Source of the DNA: an uncultured Clostridia bacterium | GTDB taxonomy: Bacteria; Bacillota; Clostridia; TANB77; CAG-508 | Length of the DNA stretch: 15,413 nucleotides | NCBI GenBank assembly: GCA_948891265.1 | Contig: CAQUBD010000037.1 | Span: forward strand, 1 to 15,413 | Direction: 5' to 3' | Shown here: positions 1 to 6,228 of the stretch, piece after piece | Layout of the letters: every line of letters starts with the position of its first letter | How positions within the stretch are numbered: position 1 is the stretch's first letter | Program-made: the position numbers and the translations under genes | The notes under the pieces: model-generated | Database searches by the model: none | What the model was told of the DNA's origin: nothing | Seen by the model: only the letters and a program-made list of their open reading frames with translations

Positions 1-69
1 TATCGAATGTAGTGAACAGGAAGCGAAATATTAATTATATTTATTAAATAAAAAACTATTTTATAATAT

Positions 70-105
70 GTCTGTATGACCAAATTAATTTTTAAACGAT
101 TGCTA
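70..105 (+). promoter_or_regulatory. Shared upstream motif, copy 1 (possible operator)
   Basis: The blocks GTCT, TATGACCAAAT, ATTTTTAA and CGATTGC occur in this order here and, on the minus strand, at 13841-13876. About 31 of 36 positions are identical, with one single-base gap. In both places the motif lies just upstream of a TTGCAT -35 element, in the same orientation relative to the downstream gene. A regulator-binding site is inferred; no known consensus was recognised. The rest of bases 1-148 shows no clear gene. The first 34 bases could be the end of a plus-strand reading frame (last residues about IECSEQEAKY, then TAA), but this is too short to judge. Confidence 0.45.
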
Positions 106-113
106 TAGAAATA

Positions 114-142
114 TTGCATTTGAAATAAGTATATAGTAAAAT
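114..142 (+). promoter_or_regulatory. Putative sigma-A promoter of the LiaF-like operon
   Basis: TTGCAT (114-119) and TAAAAT (137-142) are separated by exactly 17 bp and lie 12 bp before the AGGAGG ribosome binding site at 154-159. Neither hexamer is consensus, which suggests a weak or activator-dependent promoter. A motif at 70-105, found again upstream of the minus-strand gene at 13497-13763, ends 8-10 bp before the -35. Confidence 0.5.
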
Positions 143-166
143 ATATTTATGATAGGAGGAAAATTT

Positions 167-850
167 ATGAAAAAGTTTGGAAATATTTTATGGGGATTAG
201 TATTCATTGTAGTAGGTCTTATTATTGGATGCAATGCAATGGGAATTACTAATATCAACATATTTTTTGAAGGATGGTGGACATTATTTATAATAGTACC
301 AAGTTTTATAGGGATATTTAAAGAAGACAATAAGACATGGAATATAATTTGGTTAGTAGTAGGAATAGTATTATTATTGTGCGCTAGAGGTATTTTATCA
401 TTTGCTATTATAGGAAAATTAATTTTCCCATTTATATTAGTAATGATAGGATTAAGCTTTATTTTTAAAGATACTTTTAGAACAAAAGTAAATGAAAAAA
501 TTAAAAAGTTAAATTCAGAAAGAGTTGATGGAGAAGATTTTTGTGCAACTTTTGGTGGTATAAAAACTAACTTTAAAGAACAAGAATTTAAAGGAGCAAA
601 TATTGATGCAATATTTGGTGGAGTAGAGATTGATTTGTCAGATGCTATAATTAATCATGATCAAGTTATTAATGCAAGTGCAATATTTGGTGGAGTTGAT
701 ATAAAAGCACCGAAAAACGTAAATATAAAAGTCAAATCTACACCAATTTTTGGGGGAGTATCTAATAAATTAAGAGATGATTTTAATGAAAGCTTGCCAA
801 CAATATATATTAATGCATTTTGCTTATTTGGAGGTGTTGATATAAAATGA
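167..850 (+). CDS. LiaF-like cell-envelope stress membrane protein
   Basis: The product has 227 aa. The start is ATG 167 because AGGAGG (154-159) sits 7 bp before it; an in-frame ATG at 149 lies upstream of that site. Residues 5-100 are strongly hydrophobic and make about four membrane segments (about 7-26, 38-51, 60-73, 79-100). The C-terminal half repeats a short beta-strand unit around FGG at residues 129, 150, 174, 195 and 221, the pattern of the LiaF C-terminal (cell wall-active antibiotic response) domain. In Bacillus, LiaF restrains the LiaRS two-component system that senses lipid II-targeting antibiotics. No LiaR or LiaS gene is in this window, so a regulatory role is inferred from the family. 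The stop overlaps the start of the next gene (ATGA), and the Shine-Dalgarno site of that gene is written inside the codons of the last FGG repeat, so the two are translationally coupled. Confidence 0.75.
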   Translation: MKKFGNILWGLVFIVVGLIIGCNAMGITNINIFFEGWWTLFIIVPSFIGIFKEDNKTWNIIWLVVGIVLLLCARGILSFAIIGKLIFPFILVMIGLSFIFKDTFRTKVNEKIKKLNSERVDGEDFCATFGGIKTNFKEQEFKGANIDAIFGGVEIDLSDAIINHDQVINASAIFGGVDIKAPKNVNIKVKSTPIFGGVSNKLRDDFNESLPTIYINAFCLFGGVDIK

Positions 851-1692
851 CATCTTTACAAAAAGTAATAAAATATGGAGCAATGGCATTTGGCTTTTAT
901 CTAGTATTTGTTATTATAAGTGCTATAGTTTTTGGAATAACTACAATATTTGGAATTTCATTTGGAATAAATTCTTTTAAAGCAAATACTAAAGAAGAAG
1001 GAGAAGTACCATCTTTTGTACAGAGTTTTGAATATATTAATATCTTAGACATTGAATTAGACGTTAGTAAATTGTATATTAAAAATGGAAGTGAATTTAA
1101 AGTAGAAGTCGATAAACCTACTAATAAGTTCTATTGTAAAATGAATGATACTACATTGAAAATTAAAGATAATAGATCAAAAGTGGGAATATTTAATTTT
1201 TCAGATGATGTTGTTCCAGAAATAACAATTTATATTCCTGAAAATTACAAATTAGATAAGGTTGAGTTAGATGCAGGTATTAATGAAACTTATATTGAGA
1301 AACTAGTTGCTGAGAAGATTGATATTGAAACAGGCGTTGGTAAGTTTATAGCTGATGAAATTAATACAGACATTCTTAAAATTGAAGGTGGAGCTGGAGA
1401 GACTAAAATAGGAAATTCAAATGTTAATGAACTTAAATTAGATGCAGGTGTAGGCAAGTTTGTTATAAATTCTAAAATAGCAGAAGAAGCTAAAATTGAT
1501 GCTGGTGTTGGACAATTAATTGTTAATCTTATAGGTAATAAAGAAGATTATAAAGTTAAAACTAGCACTGGTTTAGGAAATTTATTAGTAGATGGTAAAA
1601 AGGCTTCTAATGACCAAATTATTGGTAATGGTAATTCTTATATTAAAGTTGAAGCTGGTGTAGGAGAAGTACAAGTTAATTTTTTAACATGA
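847..1692 (+). CDS. Membrane-anchored beta-strand repeat protein (DUF4097-like)
   Basis: The product has 281 aa. One N-terminal transmembrane segment (about residues 11-41) is followed by a domain that is probably outside the cell. From about residue 140 to 278 a Gly-containing unit recurs (DAGINE, TGVGKF, GGAGET, DAGVGKF, DAGVGQL, TGLGNL, AGVGEV), each about 15-25 residues apart and flanked by alternating hydrophobic residues. This is what a right-handed beta-helix or DUF4097/'putative adhesin' domain looks like. The ATG overlaps the preceding stop (ATGA), and GGAGGT at 830-835 is the ribosome binding site, so it forms one operon with the LiaF-like gene. In Firmicutes, DUF4097 proteins often accompany LiaF-like or PspC-like proteins in envelope-stress operons; the exact ligand is unknown. 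No terminator follows. Confidence 0.65.
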   Translation: MTSLQKVIKYGAMAFGFYLVFVIISAIVFGITTIFGISFGINSFKANTKEEGEVPSFVQSFEYINILDIELDVSKLYIKNGSEFKVEVDKPTNKFYCKMNDTTLKIKDNRSKVGIFNFSDDVVPEITIYIPENYKLDKVELDAGINETYIEKLVAEKIDIETGVGKFIADEINTDILKIEGGAGETKIGNSNVNELKLDAGVGKFVINSKIAEEAKIDAGVGQLIVNLIGNKEDYKVKTSTGLGNLLVDGKKASNDQIIGNGNSYIKVEAGVGEVQVNFLT

Positions 1693-1695
1693 GTA

Positions 1696-1724
1696 TAGAC
1701 TTTTATGTCAATTCGTGATATAAT
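1696..1724 (+). promoter_or_regulatory. Sigma-A promoter of the DUF1385-like gene
   Basis: TAGACT (1696-1701), 17 bp, then TATAAT (1719-1724), with a TG extension at 1716-1717 (extended -10). A small hairpin CTCAA-AGA-TTGAG (1735-1747) lies in the predicted leader, followed by AAGGAGG (1754-1760). Confidence 0.65.
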
Positions 1725-1768
1725 ATCAAAGCAACTCAAAGATTGAGAATTATAAGGAGGATTTTTCT

Positions 1769-2449
1769 ATGGTAAAAATAACTTCAGGACGGTCCTATGA
1801 TGATAGGATAACATTTTCTGACTATAGTACTAAGGCAACAGCAATTCGGAGAGATGAAGGAAAAATTGAAATTGAATATGAGGAGGAAGAAAAAGAAAAT
1901 TTTTCTTCAAAAATAATAACAATATTATGGCTTATATTTTATGGTTTTTTAGATGTATATTGGTTACTACCTGCTATTGCTAAATCACCATTAATAGTAT
2001 ATGGTTTTTGTTTATCTATTGCTATATTTTATGTGATGTGGATAATTTTTTGCATAGCATTAATGCGGCAATCAGAAAATAGAAATCTTATTAAAAACCA
2101 TGGTGCAGAACATATGGTAAACAGAGCATATTGTAAACTAAAAAGGATACCTACGGTTTCAGAGGCTAAAAGATTTTCAAGAATAAATTACCAATGCGGT
2201 ATCAATATGTATTCAGCCACTATAATTGCTGAGATTATTGCAATTTGTATATATCAATGTACAGGATATGTTATAAGTGGTTTGTTATTAGTCCAATTAG
2301 CTCCATTACTTTTTAAAATTTTTCCGTTCAATCTAGTTGGGCTTATAGCACAATTCTGGACAACAGATACACCAGACGATAGTAATATTGAATTGGCAAT
2401 TGCCGCGTTACAAGCGTTAGAAGAAAAGGAGTTACTAAAAGAAAAATAA
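1769..2449 (+). CDS. DUF1385 (YqhQ-like) membrane protein, short divergent form
   Basis: The product has 226 aa and starts at ATG 1769, 8 bp after AAGGAGG. Three signatures of the DUF1385/YqhQ family appear in order: HGAEH with a following Tyr (111-121), FSRINYQCG (136-144; the family has a Ser-Arg-x-x-x-x-Cys-Gly block) and PDDSNIELAIAALQAL near the C-terminus (202-217). The N-terminus (about 6-37) looks like a worn version of the family's Gly-rich start. Hydrophobic segments are at about 50-70, 76-98, 148-168 and 170-192. YqhQ proteins are about 300 aa or more, so this one is clearly shorter. It is transcribed alone between its own promoter and terminator. The family's biochemical role is not established to my knowledge, and none can be inferred from the neighbours here. 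Confidence 0.7.
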   Translation: MVKITSGRSYDDRITFSDYSTKATAIRRDEGKIEIEYEEEEKENFSSKIITILWLIFYGFLDVYWLLPAIAKSPLIVYGFCLSIAIFYVMWIIFCIALMRQSENRNLIKNHGAEHMVNRAYCKLKRIPTVSEAKRFSRINYQCGINMYSATIIAEIIAICIYQCTGYVISGLLLVQLAPLLFKIFPFNLVGLIAQFWTTDTPDDSNIELAIAALQALEEKELLKEK

Positions 2450-2480
2450 TAGAGTGAATGAAATTTTCAGACACTAAAGT

Positions 2481-2522
2481 AAAAAGAGCTTGTCATAGAT
2501 ATATATATGATAAGCTCTTTTT
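2481..2522 (+). terminator. Strong bidirectional Rho-independent terminator
   Basis: A 16-bp stem: 2481-2496 (AAAAAGAGCTTGTCAT) pairs with 2507-2522 (ATGATAAGCTCTTTTT), with one G-T pair, around a 10-nt AT loop. The A-run before and T-run after fit termination from both directions. It ends the DUF1385-like gene. Confidence 0.85.
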
Positions 2523-2675
2523 AAGGTTATATATTAGAAAAGTCATACTGACTTTCTAATATATAAAATACACTGCACACAAATTTATTGCATAAATTTG
2601 GCACATGAACAAATTCATGGAAAGCCAAAGATGAAAATTTGAATTATGCTAATTTTAAGGCTTTCCGATTTATTC
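2523..2675. repeat. Run of four hairpins in gene-free DNA
   Basis: No coding sequence was found here. Four inverted repeats follow each other: 2528-2565 (17-bp stem with one bulged A, 3-nt loop TAC), 2580-2600 (CAAATTTAT/ATAAATTTG, loop TGC), 2604-2619 (CATGAA/TTCATG, loop CAAA) and 2619-2666 (GGAAAGCC/GGCTTTCC, with an inner AAAATT/AATTTT stem). The last ends about 6 bp before a TTCTTGTATAG sequence that opens the repeat element at 2676, as also happens after the hairpin at 6151-6216. It may therefore be the tail of a preceding, degraded unit of the same element. Confidence 0.6.
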
Positions 2676-2818
2676 TTGTATAGGAAAAATTGATTTTTCC
2701 TATACAACAAAAACACATTCCACAGAAAATTGCAATGCAATTTTCGCGGGCGAACAAAAACGGGGCATGTAAGTAAGCTAAAAGGTTAAAAAAATTTAAT
2801 CATGCCCCTTTTGTTCTT
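2676..2818. repeat. Three-hairpin repeat element, copy 1
   Basis: Hairpin A: 2676-2690 with 2693-2707 (TTGTATAGGAAAAAT and its complement, 15 bp). Linker ACATTCCACA. Hairpin B: GAAAATTGC 2725-2733 with GCAATTTTC 2737-2745. Then GCGGGC. Hairpin C: GAACAAAA 2752-2759, two bulged bases, and GGGGCATG 2762-2769 pair with 2801-2816 across a 31-nt AT-rich loop. The same order and linkers recur at 6039-6218 with paired base changes. The right arm of hairpin C also encodes the last codons and stop of the minus-strand DUF4130 gene and probably serves as its terminator. A dispersed structured repeat (MITE-like or RNA-coding) is inferred. Confidence 0.7.
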
Positions 2819-3566
2819 CAATTAAATCTTTCCAATATTTTTTTGGCATAAATTGCATTTGACATCTTCTATTAGTTCTTTCATTAATAGTAACAGATTT
2901 AAAAAATGATTTCCAAAGCTCTTGATATAATTTCTCATCATCTGATACATCAGGTAAAACAAATTTGGGCATTTGTTCAATTTTGTATGTTTTGCCATTA
3001 TATAAAAATGCAATATTTCTATTTTTATCATGTATTATAAAATTTTGAGTAGGTAATCTGCTTATAAAATGATGTCCTAATGGCTCAATAATATTGTTGT
3101 CTGGGTGTATTGAACTATAAAATAAATTATTACCAACATCAATAAAACGTAATAAACCTTTAAATCTATGACATTCGCCATAAACTCTTTTTTTAGTAGA
3201 AATTACTTTATATACATATGATGATGTTAGCATTGTGTTTATTTTAGGTCCAATATCAAAACCACTACACAAATATTTTAGGATATTTATTTCTTTGTTT
3301 TTTTCATTACTTAAAAATGTATAATAGCTATTATATAATGCATCATAGCAAATGTTTTTTTCAATTCCTTTAAAAACTCGATCAGATTTTTCATAATCAG
3401 TTTGTATAAAAGTTGTATTGTCCAAAAAATTATTGGTATAGTTTTGTTCGTTTTCAACATTTTGTGGTAAAGTTTTTGTAGAATAACAGTTAAAAACAAT
3501 AGTTAATAAACCATCAAATGTGCCATCATAAAGGTAAGTTTTATTTATAAACTTCCAGTTAGACAT
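2796..3566 (-). CDS. DUF4130 protein, partner of the radical SAM DNA modification/repair protein
   Basis: The product has 256 aa. The N-terminal YLYDGTFDGLLTIVFNCY (about 11-28) and the C-terminal pattern of Arg-Arg-x-x-Gln-Met followed by MPKKYWKDL fit the DUF4130 family ('probable DNA metabolism protein', TIGR03915), which is almost always encoded beside the radical SAM family TIGR03916. The start is ATG 3566-3564, with AAAGGAGGA (3583-3576) as ribosome binding site inside the end of the upstream gene; the reading frames overlap by 22 bp, so the two are co-transcribed. Some family members carry a fused uracil-DNA glycosylase domain; this one is too short for that. The last residues (about EQKGHD) are encoded by the arm of a repeat hairpin, so the native C-terminus may have been replaced. 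The reaction is not known; a role in DNA repair or modification is a family-level inference. Confidence 0.75.
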   Translation of the reverse strand: MSNWKFINKTYLYDGTFDGLLTIVFNCYSTKTLPQNVENEQNYTNNFLDNTTFIQTDYEKSDRVFKGIEKNICYDALYNSYYTFLSNEKNKEINILKYLCSGFDIGPKINTMLTSSYVYKVISTKKRVYGECHRFKGLLRFIDVGNNLFYSSIHPDNNIIEPLGHHFISRLPTQNFIIHDKNRNIAFLYNGKTYKIEQMPKFVLPDVSDDEKLYQELWKSFFKSVTINERTNRRCQMQFMPKKYWKDLIEEQKGHD

Positions 3567-4843
3567 TTTATTTTATCCTCCTTTGTAGGTAGTAAATTAT
3601 CAAATAGTGATAATTGTTTGAATTGTGGCTTGGGTAGGATTAATCTTTCTTGTGATAATAAATTAGTTTCAATAAAAGAGTGGTTCATTTTATAAACTTT
3701 ATCATAATATTTTCCTTTGCATGTAATGAAAAATTGAGCTCTTTTTAAAACTACACCTAATTTTTTTAAAGCAACAAAATCTAAATTAAAATTACGTCTT
3801 GCCGTGATGATTTTTTTAGCTGAGATTACTCCTATACCAGGTATTCTAAGTAGTGTGAAGTATGATGCACTATTTATTTCAATAGGGAATTTGTCCAAAT
3901 TTCTTAATGCCCAATCACATTTAGGATCTAGTAGTGTATTGAAATTTGGATGTGTTTCATTTAATAATTCATCTGCTTCAAATCCATAATATCTAAGTAA
4001 CCAATCTGCTTGATATAATCTGTTTTCTCTTAAAAGTGGTGGCTTTTCTAATGTTGGTAAATTAGTATCTTGATTTACCGAAACATAAGCAGAATAATAT
4101 ACTCTTTTTAAGCTTAATTTTTTATATAAATTTTCAGAGAGTTTTAATATTTTTAAATCACTTTCAGGTGTTGCTCCAACAATTAATTGCGTTGTCTGAC
4201 CTGCTGGAACAAAATTAGTTTTAAATTTTGATTTGTCTATTTTCTTGATTTTTATATTATTAGAAATATAGCTCATTGGTTCTAAAATTCCTGTTTTTTC
4301 TTTTTGCGGTGCTAGCAACTTTAAACTATCATTAGAAGGCAATTCAATATTTATACTCATACGATCAACAAGATTCCCTAATTTGTCAATTAATTCTTTA
4401 CTGCATCCAGGGATTGTTTTGCAATGAATATATCCATTAAAATTATAGTCTTTTCTTAATATTGTAACTGCTTGAATCAGCATTTCCATTGTATGGTCAG
4501 GGGATTTAATTACAGCAGAACTTAAGAATAAACCTTCTATATAGTTTCTTTTATAAAAATTAATAGTTAAATCAGCTACTTCTTTTGGTGTAAATGTTGC
4601 TCTTTTTACTGTATTAGTACATCTATTTATACAGTATTTACAATCATATATACAACAGTTAGAAAGCAAAATCTTTAAAAGTGAAATGCATCTGCCATCT
4701 GCTCCCCATGTATGACAAATTCCAGAATTGTGCCCATTTCCAATTCCATTATTTGTATTTTTTCTATTACTACCACTTGAACTGCATGATGCGTCATATT
4801 TTGCGGCATCTGATAATATTTTTAGTTTTTCTAGTGTATCCAT
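3545..4843 (-). CDS. Radical SAM protein with C-terminal helix-hairpin-helix (putative DNA modification/repair)
   Basis: The product has 432 aa. The radical SAM cluster is C64-x3-C68-x2-C71 (CIYDCKYC), which should bind a [4Fe-4S] cluster and S-adenosylmethionine. The N-terminal region has further Cys residues (C20, C43, C52, C63). A helix-hairpin-helix DNA-binding motif, IPGIGVISAKKII, lies at 334-346. This layout and length match TIGR03916, a SplB-distant family named putative DNA modification/repair radical SAM protein and linked to the DUF4130 partner that follows here. ATG 4843-4841 is preceded by AGGAG (4854-4850) and a near-perfect promoter. The substrate is unknown; DNA is suggested by the helix-hairpin-helix only. 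The gene appears intact. Confidence 0.8.
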   Translation of the reverse strand: MDTLEKLKILSDAAKYDASCSSSGSNRKNTNNGIGNGHNSGICHTWGADGRCISLLKILLSNCCIYDCKYCINRCTNTVKRATFTPKEVADLTINFYKRNYIEGLFLSSAVIKSPDHTMEMLIQAVTILRKDYNFNGYIHCKTIPGCSKELIDKLGNLVDRMSINIELPSNDSLKLLAPQKEKTGILEPMSYISNNIKIKKIDKSKFKTNFVPAGQTTQLIVGATPESDLKILKLSENLYKKLSLKRVYYSAYVSVNQDTNLPTLEKPPLLRENRLYQADWLLRYYGFEADELLNETHPNFNTLLDPKCDWALRNLDKFPIEINSASYFTLLRIPGIGVISAKKIITARRNFNLDFVALKKLGVVLKRAQFFITCKGKYYDKVYKMNHSFIETNLLSQERLILPKPQFKQLSLFDNLLPTKEDKIKCLTGSL

Positions 4844-4870
4844 TTAATACTCCTTGCAAATATTTGTTTG

Positions 4871-4899
4871 ATTATAACATTTTAGAAAAACTTTGTCAA
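4871..4899 (-). promoter_or_regulatory. Consensus sigma-A promoter of the radical SAM operon
   Basis: On the minus strand TTGACA (4899-4894) and TATAAT (4876-4871) are both perfect consensus, with a 17-bp spacer. A perfect 10-bp palindrome, CAAATATTTG (4857-4866), lies where transcription should begin, between the -10 and the ribosome binding site, and could be an operator. It does not match a GAAC-type Firmicute SOS box. Confidence 0.8.
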
Positions 4900-4973
4900 A
4901 TTTTTGTTTGCACAAGTTGAAGTTCTTTTATATAAATCATAGTTAAAAAACAAAACTTAAATAAAAAAATGTA

Positions 4974-5002
4974 TTGAATTTTATGTAAAGACATGATATA
5001 AT
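4974..5002 (+). promoter_or_regulatory. Sigma-A promoter of the two-TM protein gene
   Basis: TTGAAT (4974-4979), 17 bp, TATAAT (4997-5002), with a TG extension at 4994-4995. The predicted leader contains a 9-bp hairpin, CATAAAAAT (5025-5033) with ATTTTTATG (5038-5046), before AAAGGAGGG (5061-5069). The remainder of 4900-5077 holds nothing else I can name. Confidence 0.65.
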
Positions 5003-5077
5003 TATTCCATCTAAACTGTCAAAACATAAAAATTACTATTTTTATGTCGTTTTCAATTTTAAAGGAGGGTACATTTT

Positions 5078-5617
5078 ATGGAAGAAAAAGGTCAAGACAT
5101 ATTTGAAATTGAATTAAAAAGGAGAACACGGAAGAAACTTATAAAGTATGTTGTACCAATTGTTCTTGTAGTCTGGTTAACAGGGATATTGCTTTTAGTA
5201 ATGTTTTCAGATGTTACAGGGATTGGTATAATAGAATCTATAGGGAATGCAATGCCTTATAGCATAATTATAATAGGTCTTTATATATCAGTAGCACCTT
5301 TTTTATGGTTTATGCAGAAATCATCAATGAGATCAAAGGCATACGATGAGGTTGTCGGGGAGCTTAATGAAACTTATGCAAATCAAACATTTGCAAAAGG
5401 AGACCCAATAGAGGTAGCTATGATTAAGCCAAGAGACTCTGTATATGGAAAATTCGTTTTAGAATTACAGTATGAAGATGCTGACTTTTATGCTGAGTTA
5501 GATAAAAAAACAAATCAGATTACTATTTATGCTATTTTAAAAGGAAAGAGCAAAAAGTATAAAGTAGAAGATATTTCAAAAAAAGAGTTTTGCGAATGTT
5601 ATCAACGATTGAGATAA
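5078..5617 (+). CDS. Hypothetical protein with two membrane segments and a soluble C-terminal domain
   Basis: The product has 179 aa and I do not recognise its family. A charged, basic N-terminus (ELKRRTRKK, about 12-20) precedes two hydrophobic segments at about 22-43 and 60-79. Positive residues before the first segment suggest that the N-terminus is in the cytoplasm, and with two segments the C-terminal domain should be there too. That domain (80-179) alternates charged and hydrophobic residues as in a mixed alpha/beta fold and ends with Cys-containing FCECYQRLR. ATG 5078 follows a strong ribosome binding site (5061-5069) at 8 bp. The gene is transcribed alone, between its own promoter and a terminator at 5629-5663. 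No neighbour suggests a function. Confidence 0.7.
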   Translation: MEEKGQDIFEIELKRRTRKKLIKYVVPIVLVVWLTGILLLVMFSDVTGIGIIESIGNAMPYSIIIIGLYISVAPFLWFMQKSSMRSKAYDEVVGELNETYANQTFAKGDPIEVAMIKPRDSVYGKFVLELQYEDADFYAELDKKTNQITIYAILKGKSKKYKVEDISKKEFCECYQRLR

Positions 5618-5628
5618 TTGAAAAAGAA

Positions 5629-5663
5629 GGGTGTCCTAAAATAGGGCACCTAAATTTTTTTAT
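5629..5663 (+). terminator. Rho-independent terminator
   Basis: A 9-bp stem, GGTGTCCTA (5630-5638) with TAGGGCACC (5642-5650), includes one G-T pair and is followed by TAAATTTTTTT. It ends the two-TM protein gene and insulates rpsU. Confidence 0.85.
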
Positions 5664-5683
5664 AAAATAACAAATCTAAACTA

Positions 5684-5713
5684 TTGACAATATACCACAT
5701 AATAATGTATAAT
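5684..5713 (+). promoter_or_regulatory. Consensus sigma-A promoter of rpsU
   Basis: TTGACA (5684-5689) and TATAAT (5708-5713) are both perfect, with an 18-bp spacer. Transcription should begin near 5720, giving a leader of about 85 nt. Confidence 0.85.
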
Positions 5714-5720
5714 GTGAAAC

Positions 5721-5800
5721 GTATACAGGGTGAGAGTAAGAAAATACTCTAAAGAAATTCAATCCCACATACATTTTCGTATGACCGGAAGGAGGGGAAT
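5721..5800 (+). promoter_or_regulatory. Structured leader of rpsU
   Basis: The leader contains AGAGTA (5733-5738) with TACTCT (5745-5750), and CATAC (5768-5772) with GTATG (5779-5783). CATAC could instead pair with GTAT at 5721-5724, with GGG/CCC continuing that stem (5728-5730 with 5764-5766) and enclosing the first hairpin, so two exclusive folds can be drawn. GGAAGGAGGGG (5788-5798) is the ribosome binding site. No known riboswitch or ribosomal-protein leader class was recognised; regulation is inference. Confidence 0.35.
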
Positions 5801-5804
5801 ATAA

Positions 5805-5975
5805 ATGTCAGAAATCAAAGTTAATAATGGAAATATAGAAGATGCCTTAAAAAGGTTTAAAAGACAATGTGCACGTAATGGAGTTTTACAAGAAGTTCGT
5901 AAAAGAGAGCATTATGAAAAACCAAGTGTAAAAAGAAAGAAAAAATCAGAGGCAGCAAGAAAAAGAAAATTTTAA
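5805..5975 (+). CDS. rpsU: Small ribosomal subunit protein bS21
   Basis: This is a 56-aa very basic protein. The N-terminal EIKVNNGNIEDALKRFKRQC followed by ARNGVLQEVRKREHYEKPSVKRK and a Lys/Arg-rich tail is the standard bS21 pattern and length. bS21 binds the 30S subunit near the anti-Shine-Dalgarno end of 16S rRNA and helps initiation. The start ATG 5805 follows GGAGGGG at 5791-5797. In many Firmicutes rpsU lies beside yqeY or in the dnaG-rpoD region; here it is alone, with its own consensus promoter and a terminator, next to mobile-element debris. Confidence 0.95.
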   Translation: MSEIKVNNGNIEDALKRFKRQCARNGVLQEVRKREHYEKPSVKRKKKSEAARKRKF

Positions 5976-6008
5976 TTACATAGTAGTAAAAGGTGGAAGT
6001 TTAAGAGA

Positions 6009-6040
6009 AGAAGTATCTTGCTCTTATACTTCTATTTTTA
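6009..6040 (+). terminator. Rho-independent terminator of rpsU
   Basis: AGAAGTAT (6009-6016) pairs perfectly with ATACTTCT (6026-6033) around a 9-nt loop, followed by ATTTTTA. The stem is AT-rich, so strength is uncertain, but its position 33 bp after rpsU fits. Confidence 0.65.
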
Positions 6041-6218
6041 TATTATAGGAAAGTTCTATCTATACATAAATATTTAATGATATGTTCCATAAACTTTCCT
6101 ATAATATAAATACATTCCACAGAAAAATTGCTGAGCAATTTTTCGCGGGCGAACAAAGACGAGGCATGAAAAGCAATTTAAAAGGTCAGAAAATTTTAAT
6201 CATGCCTCTTTTGTTCTT
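6039..6218. repeat. Three-hairpin repeat element, copy 2
   Basis: Hairpin A: TATATTATAGGAAAGTT (6039-6055) pairs perfectly over 17 bp with 6092-6108, across a 36-nt loop. Linker ACATTCCACA (6112-6121). Hairpin B: GAAAAATTGC (6122-6131) with GCAATTTTTC (6135-6144). Then GCGGGC. Hairpin C: GAACAAA (6151-6157), three bulged bases and GAGGCATG (6161-6168) pair with CATGCCTCTTTTGTTC (6201-6216). Linkers are nearly identical to copy 1 (2676-2818), while arm changes are paired. It joins the Rpn remnant directly on its right through TTCTTGTATAG (6215-6224). Confidence 0.7.
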
Positions 6219-6228
6219 GTATAGAAAA

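Noticed and set aside
62..67. TATAAT as -10 of the first operon
   Set aside because: No -35 lies at a suitable distance, and it is upstream of the shared motif; the pair at 114-142 fits better.
103..330. Minus-strand open frames overlapping the LiaF-like gene and similar ones across the window
   Set aside because: They lie opposite well-supported genes, have biased compositions and no ribosome binding sites.
2676..2818. CRISPR array or integron attC sites
   Set aside because: There are no regularly spaced direct repeats with unique spacers and no cas or integrase gene; the repeats are inverted and modular.
5721..5800. Known riboswitch in the rpsU leader (preQ1, THF, TPP and SAM considered)
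   Set aside because: The conserved core sequences of these classes are absent.
6082..6228. Open frame continuing upstream of the Rpn remnant from an ATG at 6082
   Set aside because: It translates the hairpin repeat, has no ribosome binding site and no resemblance to the Rpn N-terminus.
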